Shown here one piece after another: positions 26,707-35,080 of a DNA stretch of 64,000 nucleotides. Every line of letters starts with the position of its first letter. Within the stretch, counting starts at the first letter, position 1. Source of the DNA: Brevinema_A sp051647535 (GTDB lineage: Bacteria; Spirochaetota; Brevinematia; Brevinematales; Brevinemataceae). A model generated the notes under the pieces. The model did no database searches and was not told the DNA's origin. It saw nothing but the letters and a program-made list of their open reading frames with translations. The stretch is from assembly GCA_051647535.1 (NCBI GenBank), contig JBOFEA010000004.1:124001-188000 (forward strand), read 5' to 3'. Made by a program: the position numbers and the translations under genes.

Positions 26707-27779
26707 TTGACCAATTTAACATCGTAGCCGTTAAGAATTAACAACTCAGGTCTGTATTCGAAATGCATGGTATCATAAAAAATCCATTTACCACCCCAAA
26801 CAAATCCATACTTTTCAAATATTTTGACAATACCATTTGAAATATTCCAACGAACAGAAATAGGTTCCTTAAGCCAGTCAATTTTTTGATCTTGACGCCA
26901 CAACCAATAATATGAAAGTTTGGAACGGCTGTCTAATACATCGATTGCTAAACCATAAGAATGGAAACTACGGGCATTTGAACCCGCAATATTTCTCCAA
27001 AAAAACGAATACATTGTATCAACAGATTTCAAAAATTCAGCAACTTCAGCGGTATTTGATAAAGACAATAGCTCAGCTTGTACTTTTTCTAACGGTTTTA
27101 CCAAACAAGAATGTACATTAACAGAAAAATTTAAAAACCTGATATTAGTAATTTGGACATTAGTATCAGTACTGCTTCGAATACCATATAAATTATCAAA
27201 TAAAAATGGAGCTTCTGCTTTTCTATGTTTACGGAAATTTTTAGAAGCCCGTGTTCTAAATTGTTTGATTTGTTCTTTTGTGTATTCTTTGGGATTTCTG
27301 ACTTCTTTAGGATACAGATAAAATTGAACTACTCCGTACTGTTTCCAATTTTCGAATTCGGATTTTGGAAGAATGCGATTATTAAACCAATAATATTCTT
27401 GCCCTCTAACATTTAAACGTGTTTGATAATTGGAAACAACAGAAATATTTGTGACAACAAATACATTGTCTGTTTGTGTTGTAAATACACTAAGATGCGA
27501 CTCAACAACTATATCATTAGTATGCAGTTGATTAGAAGACCTATTATTTGTACTTGAATTTGAGCTGTTCTTTATATCTGTATCTGAAACAAGTGTGTCT
27601 GAATTAGTTAAAATATCAATATTGGTATCTACACTCTCTACGAAAGTCTCAACTGAAACAATCTTTGGATAAGCTAACGATAACGCATGAAAAATTCTGT
27701 CTTTATCATAAATATATTCTGAATTGGTAAGAGGTGTTGAAATAGAAAAAACAGCCATACCAAAAAAATAAAATAACAT
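26703..27779 (-). CDS. exported M15-type peptidase with an S/T/N-rich region
   Basis: The C-terminal third carries the M15 (VanY/L-Ala-D-Glu peptidase) signature: HSYGLAIDV gives a zinc His and Asp, and MHFEYRPELL gives the last zinc His, with YGFVWGGKW between them. These enzymes trim peptide stems of peptidoglycan. A signal-like N-terminus (MLFYFFGMAVFSIS) suggests export. Residues about 45-115 are low-complexity, rich in Ser, Thr, Asn and Asp (TNIDILTNSDTLVSDTD), probably a flexible linker. A good promoter lies at 27812-27840. It may cut the peptidoglycan of its own cell during growth or flagellar insertion, which is inference. Confidence 0.87.
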   Translation of the reverse strand: MLFYFFGMAVFSISTPLTNSEYIYDKDRIFHALSLAYPKIVSVETFVESVDTNIDILTNSDTLVSDTDIKNSSNSSTNNRSSNQLHTNDIVVESHLSVFTTQTDNVFVVTNISVVSNYQTRLNVRGQEYYWFNNRILPKSEFENWKQYGVVQFYLYPKEVRNPKEYTKEQIKQFRTRASKNFRKHRKAEAPFLFDNLYGIRSSTDTNVQITNIRFLNFSVNVHSCLVKPLEKVQAELLSLSNTAEVAEFLKSVDTMYSFFWRNIAGSNARSFHSYGLAIDVLDSRSKLSYYWLWRQDQKIDWLKEPISVRWNISNGIVKIFEKYGFVWGGKWIFYDTMHFEYRPELLILNGYDVKLVN

Positions 27780-27811
27780 TTAAAACTTCCTCACTACTAA
27801 GATACTCGAAT

Positions 27812-27840
27812 ATTATATATTCATTATAATTTAAAATCAA
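27812..27840 (-). promoter_or_regulatory. sigma-70 promoter for the M15 peptidase gene
   Basis: On the minus strand TTGATT (27835-27840), a 17-nt spacer and TATAAT (27812-27817), about 32 nt before the start codon. Confidence 0.65.
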
Positions 27841-27884
27841 TTAATTGACTTAATATTAAGTAATTTTTAACGTATTGCCTTGTA

Positions 27885-27901
27885 TATTCATAATATGAAT
27901 A
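27885..27901. repeat. 17-nt palindrome, candidate operator
   Basis: TATTCATA (27885-27892) and TATGAATA (27894-27901) are exact reverse complements around one central A, within the divergent gap in front of the GntR-type regulator gene. GntR family dimers bind such short AT-rich dyads, so autoregulation is possible. Confidence 0.4.
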
Positions 27902-27982
27902 ACATATTTAACAATACTTCAAAAATTTTTATTAAAAATTCCTTAATATTTGTAATTTTTACTATAACTCTTTCAATAAATA

Positions 27983-27991
27983 TGCTATAAT
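27983..27991 (+). promoter_or_regulatory. extended -10 promoter for the GntR regulator gene
   Basis: TGCTATAAT is an extended -10 element, 45 nt before ATG 28036. No good -35 is present, which is normal for extended -10 promoters. Confidence 0.5.
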
Positions 27992-28035
27992 ACATATGCC
28001 AACTTTGGAAAAAAGACTATTAAACAGGAGGAGCT

Positions 28036-28776
28036 ATGCTACCTAAAATAGATAAAAACTCGTATATCCCCGCTTACATTCAAATTAAAGACCATTTCTT
28101 AAAATTGATTGAAACTCAAAAACTAAAACCTGGAGATCAAATACCTCCAGAAAATGATATCGTACAATCATCCGGATTAAGTCGAATGACTGTTCGACAA
28201 GGAATACAGCAATTGGTACAGCAAGGTTATTTAAAAGCCCAAAGGGGATTAGGGACTTTTGTAACCATACCAACATTTACTATTGATACAATGAGTTTTT
28301 GTTCATTAAACAAAAGGGATATGTTTCAGAATACTCAGATCAATACTACTATTTATGTGTTGGAAGAGACCAAAGCTGATGATAAAATCGCTGAAATTTT
28401 GAATATAAAACCAGGATCCGAAGTTTGGTATTTTGAAAGATCTCGTTTTAAAGAAGAAACTCCATTAATTTTTGAAACATGCTATTTTCCAAAAGCGATT
28501 TTTCCAAAAGTTTCTAAAAAATATTTGGAAAAATCAAAATATGAATGGGTTCAAAATGCAACATCAAACGTTATTGCATTTGCTAAAAGACATTTCACTG
28601 CTGTTGTCAGTGATCAGAAAATTGTCTCTGTATTCAAAGATATAGAATTAAATGTTCCTATGATTCAAAAAAATACCATAGGATACTTTGAAAATCAAAT
28701 ACCATTTGAATATAGTAGCGTTTGGTACCATCCTAACAATTATTCTTTAAACGAAATCCAATCTTTTAAAGAATAA
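28036..28776 (+). CDS. GntR-family transcriptional regulator (HutC/UTRA type)
   Basis: The N-terminal winged helix (about residues 10-78) has IPAYIQIKDHFLKLI, LKPGDQIPPENDIVQSSGLSRMTVRQGIQQLVQQGYL and the wing QRGLGTFV, the classic GntR pattern. The C-terminal 165 residues form a UTRA-type ligand-binding domain (EILNIKPGSEVWYFERSRF, PLIFETCYFPKAIFP). HutC-type members answer small metabolites, often amino acids or sugars, but no metabolic operon is adjacent. AGGAGG precedes ATG 28036. Its last 11 bp overlap the convergent cmk gene. Confidence 0.93.
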   Translation: MLPKIDKNSYIPAYIQIKDHFLKLIETQKLKPGDQIPPENDIVQSSGLSRMTVRQGIQQLVQQGYLKAQRGLGTFVTIPTFTIDTMSFCSLNKRDMFQNTQINTTIYVLEETKADDKIAEILNIKPGSEVWYFERSRFKEETPLIFETCYFPKAIFPKVSKKYLEKSKYEWVQNATSNVIAFAKRHFTAVVSDQKIVSVFKDIELNVPMIQKNTIGYFENQIPFEYSSVWYHPNNYSLNEIQSFKE

Positions 28777-29428
28777 TCTTATCCAAGTTCGACTGAACCA
28801 AATGAACAATTTTTTGAACCACATCGTCTTGGGATAACATTCCGGTATCAATAATATAAGCATCTTCAGGAATACATAGAGGATTATAAACACGAGATGA
28901 GTCTTCTTTATCTCGTGTAATAACCTCTTTAAGCAATTCTTCAAAATTAGGTTTCATTCCTTGCTTTTCCATTTGAACAAATCGTCGTTTTGCTCGAATC
29001 TTAGGATCGGCATCTAAATATATTTTTAATTCTGCATTAGGAAATATTTTCGATCCCATATCTCTTCCTTCAGCAATGACATTTTTACCTTTTACAATTT
29101 CTCTTTGCAAAAAAGCCATTCTTTCTCGTACATCAGGATTTTGACTGACATATTGGGATGTAAATAAATCAATTTCCGAATTTCGAATATGATCTGTTGC
29201 ATCAATACCATTCACAAATACTCTATTATTTTTAAATTCTATTTTCATATTATCAATAAATGTTTTAATATTCTTATCTTGCAAATCCAAATTATTTATC
29301 TTAAAAAAATAAGCTGCAGAACGATACATTGCTCCAGTATCTAATTTAATCATGCCTAATTTTTCAGCAACCTGCTGCGAAACAGAACTTTTGCCTGAAC
29401 CTGCAGGTCCATCGATGGTCACTATCAT
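28766..29428 (-). CDS. cmk: cytidylate kinase
   Basis: Phosphorylates CMP and dCMP to the diphosphates. The Walker A loop GPAGSGKS is at 7-14, followed by the CMP-binding LDTGAMYRS, the AEGRDMGSKIFP segment and the lid region DPKIRAKRRFVQMEKQG. At 220 residues it has the normal length. AGGAGG lies 9 nt before ATG 29428. It is not next to rpsA, its frequent partner. Confidence 0.96.
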   Translation of the reverse strand: MIVTIDGPAGSGKSSVSQQVAEKLGMIKLDTGAMYRSAAYFFKINNLDLQDKNIKTFIDNMKIEFKNNRVFVNGIDATDHIRNSEIDLFTSQYVSQNPDVRERMAFLQREIVKGKNVIAEGRDMGSKIFPNAELKIYLDADPKIRAKRRFVQMEKQGMKPNFEELLKEVITRDKEDSSRVYNPLCIPEDAYIIDTGMLSQDDVVQKIVHLVQSNLDKIIL

Positions 29429-29483
29429 AAAACAATACCTCCTAATATTCTAATATTTATCTTATTATTATTATTTTTTGACT

Positions 29484-29512
29484 TTGACAGAAAGGATATA
29501 TAAATTTAAATA
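29484..29512 (+). promoter_or_regulatory. sigma-70 promoter for the small secreted protein
   Basis: A perfect TTGACA (29484-29489), a 17-nt spacer and TAAATA (29507-29512), 24 nt before ATG 29536. Confidence 0.5.
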
Positions 29513-29535
29513 TAATCAATAACAGGAGTATAGTT

Positions 29536-30012
29536 ATGATATTTTTATTTAATATTATATTAGTAATATTTTCGACAGCATCCTTTGGATTTTCCTTAGA
29601 ACAGTCAGAATTACTTGGAGGATGGTTTCGAACAATAGAAGCCTACAAAGCCTGGTCTGATGATAACCAAGGAACGTTTTCCACCTTTCAAGAAAACATC
29701 ACATTTAATCAAGATGGAACTTACTGTGTACTTGATGGAAGCACAGGAGAAGTTAAAGATAAAAACAAATACGCATTATTAACCAAAGATACAAACTCAT
29801 TCATCGTATTTTATAACGACTCTGATAATCCAGAAGATCCTACAGTCCAAGAAAAAAAAGGATTTTATATCTCATTAATAAAAGACAGCAAAAATATTGA
29901 TACTATTGTTCTTATTCCACAGAAGGAGTTTTTAAAAGAACAAAAACAGAAGAAGAAGAAAAAACAAGAAAATATAGGTATTACATATACCAGACTAGTA
30001 AACAAAAAATAA
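29536..30012 (+). CDS. small secreted protein, lipocalin-like (family A)
   Basis: 158 residues with a signal peptide (FNIILVIFSTASFGFS). The mature part starts with G-x-W (LLGGWFRTIEAY), which is typical of lipocalin-like barrels, then alternates strands (ITFNQDGTYCVLDG, SFIVFYNDSDNPEDP, KKGFYISLIKDS). The tail is lysine-rich (residues about 137-147). The G-x-W-x-R-F/T opening, the VFY..xDP segment and the following GFY/GFF strand recur in the protein at 35081-35971, so they look related. AGGAG lies upstream of the ATG. It ends before a 25-bp hairpin. Confidence 0.65.
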   Translation: MIFLFNIILVIFSTASFGFSLEQSELLGGWFRTIEAYKAWSDDNQGTFSTFQENITFNQDGTYCVLDGSTGEVKDKNKYALLTKDTNSFIVFYNDSDNPEDPTVQEKKGFYISLIKDSKNIDTIVLIPQKEFLKEQKQKKKKKQENIGITYTRLVNKK

Positions 30013-30035
30013 GAAAAACATACCCTCACCCTTTT

Positions 30036-30090
30036 ATAAACAAAATTTTACCTTACTAAAGATATTTTAGTAAGGTAAAATTTTGTTTAT
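30036..30090. terminator. bidirectional terminator with a 25-bp perfect stem
   Basis: Positions 30036-30060 are the exact reverse complement of 30066-30090, with a 5-nt loop (GATAT). The stem is AT-rich with a GC-containing core (ACCTTACT with AGTAAGGT). It separates the convergent secreted-protein and rsfS genes and overlaps the rsfS stop codon. Confidence 0.85.
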
Positions 30091-30566
30091 TGATTTTCTT
30101 GAGATTCCTCGACATCATTAAGAAATTGTTCTACTTCATCAGGAGTTAATTGATCTAAAATTTCTTCAAGTTGGGTTTCTGTAAGTTCTTCTTGTTGTTC
30201 TTGAAATTGGGAGTCGTGATTAAGATCGCGGGATTGTTGAATAGATGTCATCAAGCCGTCCAAATCATAAAAAGATCTTTTACTTTCTACAAGAATATGA
30301 ATAATTAAATCAGTACAATCTAAAACCAACCAACCTTCAGAATAATCTTCTGTAGGATTTCGAACAGGAAAGCCTTCTTCTTTTGCAATAAAAGACATAC
30401 TACGGCGTGCAGCATCAAGCTGTAAAACGTGATCAGCAGTAGCTACAAGCACAGCATCAGTCACAGGACTAAGATTTTGAACATCATAAACTTCAATATT
30501 ACGTAAAGTCAAGCGTTCGCATTCCTTAGTAATACGAGAAATAAGAGTATTTAATTCGGATTTCAT
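30087..30566 (-). CDS. rsfS: ribosomal silencing factor RsfS with acidic tail
   Basis: RsfS binds ribosomal protein L14 and blocks subunit joining when nutrients are short. The core (residues 1-110) has DVQNLSPVTDAVLVATADHVLQL, the SEGWLVLDCTDLIIHI segment and RSFYDLDGLM. The last 45-50 residues are an extra Glu/Gln-rich tail (QFQEQQEELTETQLEEIL). The ATG at 30566 shares its A with the upstream stop codon (TAATG), so translation is probably coupled to the lipoprotein gene. Confidence 0.93.
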   Translation of the reverse strand: MKSELNTLISRITKECERLTLRNIEVYDVQNLSPVTDAVLVATADHVLQLDAARRSMSFIAKEEGFPVRNPTEDYSEGWLVLDCTDLIIHILVESKRSFYDLDGLMTSIQQSRDLNHDSQFQEQQEELTETQLEEILDQLTPDEVEQFLNDVEESQENQ

Positions 30567-31411
30567 TATTCAACCTTTTTTTTAAATCGATTTTTAATAT
30601 TATCAATAGTACGTATTCGAACATCAGGATTCATTTCAGGAAGTACATATTGATAAAGCACTGTTAAAAATTGTTCATCCGAGAAATCATTTAGCAATGC
30701 ACGTTGTTTTTGAGACGACCAATTACGGTAGTCTTTATCAGCTTGATCACGAACTAATTTTCTTTTTGATTCAGTAAGAGTTTTTAACCGCTCAAAAAAA
30801 GCCATTGTTGAAGAGATATCACCTTGAAGAAATGATTCCAATACTTCATAACGAGCCAGCAAAGCAAGCACATTATACACAACTGGATAAACAGTACCAG
30901 GAAAAAGAATACTACGGTAATAATTCAAGATTTGCTGATCGGAAAATTGAATCATTTCAAATTCATTTCTTGCTCTATCAAAAACTTTTTTTAAATCAGA
31001 CTGAAAAGGTACTGTTGCAAATTGTTTATTGGAAATAAAATACATTATTTCATCGGATGTCAATGCATTAATAAATTCCACATAAGAAAATTTTACAAGA
31101 TCTTTAAGCAGTGTATGATAAAAGAAATGAGCAGTCTTTGTACCATCAAAACTCATAATTGCTTCATTAATACGAATTTCACGTAATTTTTGAGCAAAAT
31201 TTGTATCCTGAACTTCACACTGATCAATCAATTGACCAAGTTGCTGGAGTTCATTTTGAGCAAACAATTGTAATTTATCAGAACCTAATAGATTATTCCA
31301 TAAAGACATCCTGTTCTGAAGACGAAAAATTTCTCCTTCAAACGCACAGGAAAAAAATAAAAGCAACACCATTAACCCGATACAAACAAATAAAATAATT
31401 TTCTTTTTCAT
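30566..31411 (-). CDS. lipoprotein of unknown function
   Basis: 281 residues with a lipobox (LMVLLLFFSC, Cys22). The mature protein appears entirely helical and polar (RLQNRMSLWNNLLGSDKLQLF, FERLKTLTESKRKLVRDQADKDYRNW), with a basic end (NRFKKKVE). No family was recognised. It lies between a LolA-like gene (9 bp upstream) and rsfS (1-bp overlap), all on one strand, so it belongs to a three-gene operon. Confidence 0.72.
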   Translation of the reverse strand: MKKKIILFVCIGLMVLLLFFSCAFEGEIFRLQNRMSLWNNLLGSDKLQLFAQNELQQLGQLIDQCEVQDTNFAQKLREIRINEAIMSFDGTKTAHFFYHTLLKDLVKFSYVEFINALTSDEIMYFISNKQFATVPFQSDLKKVFDRARNEFEMIQFSDQQILNYYRSILFPGTVYPVVYNVLALLARYEVLESFLQGDISSTMAFFERLKTLTESKRKLVRDQADKDYRNWSSQKQRALLNDFSDEQFLTVLYQYVLPEMNPDVRIRTIDNIKNRFKKKVE

Positions 31412-31419
31412 ATATAATC

Positions 31420-32067
31420 CTATTCAAAAACATTATCGTAAATTTGGGAATCTTCAGTTGTTTGAAGAACAAAGACAGAAGGATCATATTGTTTATTAAA
31501 TTCAGTGTAGTTTAAAGACAATTCAGTTTTAACACCTATTCTGGAAACACCCGAAATTCGATAAATCAACCCATTTCTATCAGAAATCATTTCAATAGAG
31601 CGAAAGGCAGTTGCATTGTGTTTGGGTTGAAACATTATGTGGTAAGCAGGAATTTTACCGAACATTGTTTTCAATCCGGTAACGGGGACTGTGGCAATGT
31701 ATTGGCGTCTAAGACGAGTGATATTCCAACTTTGTACAGGATGAGAATTAGTACCTAGTTTCTGCCGAGCAATAATATCCCCTTCTTTAACCCACACAAA
31801 TTTTCCATCAGAAACAATTCTTTTATTTTGAGGTGCAGAAGCGGATCCAAACTGCATCAATAACAAATCAGGAGCAACATAAGTAATAATACCGGAATAA
31901 GATTTATTATTATGCTTGTAAATAAAATTACCTTTAAAGCTTTTATAATTTGCAGAATGTTTTTCAATAATATCTGCTACGGAAGAAGCATTAAAAACCG
32001 TAATCTGCTGAGCAGATAATACCGAAAACACCGATAAATACACTGCCAAAACCAGCAATTGTTTCAT
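31420..32067 (-). CDS. LolA-like outer-membrane lipoprotein carrier
   Basis: 215 residues with a signal peptide ending at SAQ (residues 1-19) and the LolA-type half-barrel pattern: SVADIIEKHSANYKSFKGNFIYKHN, YSGIITYVAPDLLLMQFG and GKFVWVKEGDIIARQKL, then FRSIEMISDRNGLIYRISG. LolA carries lipoproteins across the periplasm. Its presence fits the many lipobox proteins in this window. It could also belong to the wider outer-membrane lipoprotein-sorting family without being the main LolA. A promoter lies at 32115-32143. Confidence 0.78.
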   Translation of the reverse strand: MKQLLVLAVYLSVFSVLSAQQITVFNASSVADIIEKHSANYKSFKGNFIYKHNNKSYSGIITYVAPDLLLMQFGSASAPQNKRIVSDGKFVWVKEGDIIARQKLGTNSHPVQSWNITRLRRQYIATVPVTGLKTMFGKIPAYHIMFQPKHNATAFRSIEMISDRNGLIYRISGVSRIGVKTELSLNYTEFNKQYDPSVFVLQTTEDSQIYDNVFE

Positions 32068-32114
32068 AAAACCTCCACAGGATCTACAATAAAAATTCCA
32101 TATGATAAAAAATG

Positions 32115-32143
32115 ATTATAGATTAAAAATGATTTTTTCGCAA
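32115..32143 (-). promoter_or_regulatory. sigma-70 promoter for the LolA-like operon
   Basis: On the minus strand TTGCGA (32138-32143), a 17-nt spacer and TATAAT (32115-32120), 47 nt before the start codon. Confidence 0.6.
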
Positions 32144-32189
32144 GATAACAAATAAATCAATTTCTTTAATCTATCGATTCATGATAAGA

Positions 32190-32218
32190 TTGACATATTG
32201 TTATTTTTATGAGATTAT
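32190..32218 (+). promoter_or_regulatory. probable recA promoter
   Basis: A perfect TTGACA (32190-32195), a 17-nt spacer and GATTAT (32213-32218); ATTATA one base on is an alternative. It is 66 nt before the recA start. No LexA-type box was recognised nearby. Confidence 0.5.
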
Positions 32219-32284
32219 ATTATAATATGTTTTGATTGATAATATCATGTTGAAAATAAAATAAGATTAATTTGGGAGCATATT

Positions 32285-33340
32285 GTGAGTGAAGAGCAAA
32301 AAATTTCTAAAAATTCGGACACGGAACCAACAAACCAACAATCTCCAGCTCCCTCTGAGGAAAAAAGAAAAGCTCTCGATGCTACTATAAACTTCTTAGA
32401 AAAGCAGTATGGCAAAGGTTCTATTATGCGTTTGGGTAATAAGGAAATCGAAAAAATACCTGTTATCCCTACCGGAGCATTAACATTAGATTTGGCACTT
32501 GGGGTGGGAGGAATTCCTTACGGACGTATTACAGAAATTTACGGACCTGAATCATCCGGAAAAACAACTCTTACCTTAAATATCATAGCAGAAGCACAAA
32601 AGCAAGGTGTGACTTGTGCATTTATTGATGCCGAACACGCTCTGGATGCAGAATATGCTAGAAATATTGGTGTTGATATCGACAATCTTCTTATTTCTCA
32701 ACCAGATAACGGCGAACAAGCATTGGAAATTACTGAAGCTCTTGTTAGAAGTGGTGCTATTGAATTAATTGTAATTGACTCTGTAGCAGCCTTGGTTCCA
32801 AAAAACGAAATTGAAGGAAATATGGGCGACTCTGTTATGGGAATGCAAGCACGTTTGATGAGCCAAGCTCTCAGAAAATTAACCCACATTGTCAGTAAAG
32901 CAAAATGTGCCATTATTTTTATTAACCAAATTCGTATGAAAATCGGTGTTATCTATGGAAGCCCAGAAACGACAACAGGTGGAATGGCTTTAAAATTCTA
33001 CTCTTCAGTAAGAATTGAAATCCGCAGAAAAGAACAACTAAAACGTGGAGATGAAATTATTGGTAATCTCATTAATGCAAAAGTAATCAAAAACAAAATG
33101 GCACCACCTCATAAAACGGCATCCTTTGAAATTCGTTTTGGTAAAGGAATTTCAAAAATTGCTTGTATTGTAGATGCTGCAACAGAATTAGGTATTATAG
33201 AAAGAAAAGGTTCTTGGTATTTCCAAGGCGAAGAACGTATAGGTCAAGGTAGAGACAACGTAATACAACTTTTGGAAAACGACTCGGCCAAATTAGAAAT
33301 TATTGACACGTTAGTACGTGAAAAGTTAACAAATCATTAG
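32285..33340 (+). CDS. recA: recombinase RecA
   Basis: RecA forms the DNA filament for homologous recombination and SOS signalling. The Walker A loop GPESSGKTT is at 87-95; the MAW motif region, VVALVPK-like VAALVPKNEIEGNMGD and the L2 loop TTGGMALKFYSS are intact. It has about 22 extra Ser/Pro/Glu-rich residues before the usual start. The GTG at 32285 is preceded by GGGAG. argJ begins 13 bp downstream. Confidence 0.98.
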   Translation: MSEEQKISKNSDTEPTNQQSPAPSEEKRKALDATINFLEKQYGKGSIMRLGNKEIEKIPVIPTGALTLDLALGVGGIPYGRITEIYGPESSGKTTLTLNIIAEAQKQGVTCAFIDAEHALDAEYARNIGVDIDNLLISQPDNGEQALEITEALVRSGAIELIVIDSVAALVPKNEIEGNMGDSVMGMQARLMSQALRKLTHIVSKAKCAIIFINQIRMKIGVIYGSPETTTGGMALKFYSSVRIEIRRKEQLKRGDEIIGNLINAKVIKNKMAPPHKTASFEIRFGKGISKIACIVDAATELGIIERKGSWYFQGEERIGQGRDNVIQLLENDSAKLEIIDTLVREKLTNH

Positions 33341-33353
33341 AACCGGAGATATT

Positions 33354-34580
33354 ATGGTAGACCTATCACATTTAGAAGAAGGTATTATTTCACCTATAGG
33401 ATTTAGAGCTACAGGCGTATCATGTGGATTAAAAACCGGCGGTTTCAAAGATATGTCTCTTATATTAAGCCAAAAGCCATGTACTACAGCTATGGCCTTT
33501 ACATCTAACAAAATTAACGGTGCTCATATTACTATAGACAAAGAACGATTTCATAATTCTATTAAAGCTGTCATCATTAATAGTGGAAATGCTAATTGTC
33601 TTACAGGTCAAGAAGGTATGAACAATGCCCGTGAAATGGTAGAAATGGTAGAAAAAAATTTAGAACTCCATCCTGGAGAATGTTTGATTGCATCTACAGG
33701 TACGATTGGACAGCAGTTAAATATGATCCGAGTAAAATATGGTATAGACCGTATCAGTTCCATTATTAAAAATGAAAACAATATCCGTCATTTTTGTTCC
33801 GGAATTATGACTTCAGATACCAGACAAAAAAACATTGCTTATGAATTTGATTTAGAAGGAACAAAAATTAGAATAGGAGTAAGTGCTAAAGGTGCAAGCA
33901 TGATGAATCCTTGGTTGGAATCCATGCAAGGAACTTTATTAACTTTTATTACAACAGATATTGCCATTTCAAAAGAATTGTTGTCCTTGTCTTTGTCAAA
34001 AGCAATTACAACATCATTTAATCGAATTAGTATTGATAATGATACCAGCCCTAATGATAGTATTTTCATCTTAGCAAACGGAATGGCTGAAAACCCTATT
34101 ATTAATGATGAAAAAGACCCTAGATTTCATATTTTCAGTGAAGTATTAAACAAAATTTTGTTAGAAATGTCAAAACTTCTTCTTAAACAAGGTTTGGGCG
34201 TAACAAAACTTGTACACTTAGAAATTAAAGAAGCAACATCTTTAGAACAAGCAGAAAAATTAGTACGAAATATTGCATATTCGTATCAAGTTAAAACAGC
34301 TCTATTTGGTCAAGTACCTGTATGGCAAAAAATTATTAACATATTGGGATATTCTGACATAGATTTTGACATCAATAACGTTTCTATTACTTTAAATGGT
34401 CTGACATTGTTTACTAACGGCAAAATCAATTCTTCAAATACAACAACAACTTATACGGAAATTTTCACTACCGAATATTCTATTGTCATTACTTTAGGAA
34501 TGGGAGAAGCATCTACTGATTTGTGGACTTGTGATCTTTCTCATGACTACGTTAAAGTTAATTCTCATTTCTTAGAATAA
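33354..34580 (+). CDS. argJ: ArgJ-type glutamate/ornithine acetyltransferase
   Basis: ArgJ transfers acetyl from N-acetylornithine to glutamate, recycling it in arginine synthesis; it cuts itself before a threonine that becomes the nucleophile. Visible here: the NSGNANCLTG loop, the oxyanion motif STGTIG (114-119), FITTD (198-202) and ISIDNDTSPNDSIFILANG. The usual K-G-S-G-M-I-x-P-N-M-A-T-M-L region is altered to K-G-A-S-M-M-N-P followed by a few extra residues and then G193-T194-L-L, so the predicted cut is Gly/Thr rather than Ala/Thr. GGAG lies 5 nt before ATG 33354. No other arginine gene is in the window. Confidence 0.88.
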   Translation: MVDLSHLEEGIISPIGFRATGVSCGLKTGGFKDMSLILSQKPCTTAMAFTSNKINGAHITIDKERFHNSIKAVIINSGNANCLTGQEGMNNAREMVEMVEKNLELHPGECLIASTGTIGQQLNMIRVKYGIDRISSIIKNENNIRHFCSGIMTSDTRQKNIAYEFDLEGTKIRIGVSAKGASMMNPWLESMQGTLLTFITTDIAISKELLSLSLSKAITTSFNRISIDNDTSPNDSIFILANGMAENPIINDEKDPRFHIFSEVLNKILLEMSKLLLKQGLGVTKLVHLEIKEATSLEQAEKLVRNIAYSYQVKTALFGQVPVWQKIINILGYSDIDFDINNVSITLNGLTLFTNGKINSSNTTTTYTEIFTTEYSIVITLGMGEASTDLWTCDLSHDYVKVNSHFLE

Positions 34581-34593
34581 CTATTCCTGTTTT

Positions 34594-35058
34594 TTAATTC
34601 AACAAAATCGAATTTTTAGGAAATTCTTCTATGGTATTTTGATTTGCAGACGGACCAACACGTTTATACAACTGTTTTTGAACTCTAAAATTAGGATCTG
34701 AAGCCATTTCCAATGCACACTCAACTGGCATTCTCATATAAGCTCCCAAAACCACATCACTTTCTGTAGAAAATAGCGACAAATATGGTGTATTATCATG
34801 TAGTGATAACGAATATTTTAAATTATATGATGTTTCTTGAACATATTCTTCATCTCGAGCAGTTATTATTAGTGTCGCATTTTGCCCATCTCTTATAATC
34901 AATCTTTGCTGAGATACAATAACTTTATCAGTTGAAAAATCGTCTTGAGTAATATAAAAGTATGTCCATACGCCTACTAGAGATGCATGAGTAATTTGTA
35001 TTTGAGCAAAACCAGAATTTGAAATTAATAAAAGCAACAGCAACCATAATTTTTTCAT
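34594..35058 (-). CDS. small secreted protein, lipocalin-like (family A)
   Basis: 154 residues with a signal peptide (LLLLLLISNSGFA). The mature part opens with SLVGVWTYFYITQDDF, again a G-x-W start, followed by alternating strands (RLIIRDGQNATLIITA, YNLKYSLSLHDNTPYLSLF, VVLGAYMRMP) and a late LYKRVG. The layout resembles the proteins at 29536-30012 and 35081-35971. It is 22 bp downstream of the latter on the same strand. Function unknown. Confidence 0.65.
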   Translation of the reverse strand: MKKLWLLLLLLISNSGFAQIQITHASLVGVWTYFYITQDDFSTDKVIVSQQRLIIRDGQNATLIITARDEEYVQETSYNLKYSLSLHDNTPYLSLFSTESDVVLGAYMRMPVECALEMASDPNFRVQKQLYKRVGPSANQNTIEEFPKNSILLN

Positions 35059-35080
35059 TTTATTAACATCCTGCTTATTT

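Noticed and set aside
32219..32284. LexA-type operator upstream of recA
   Set aside because: GATAATATC and similar short dyads occur, but they match no known LexA box and are expected in AT-rich DNA.
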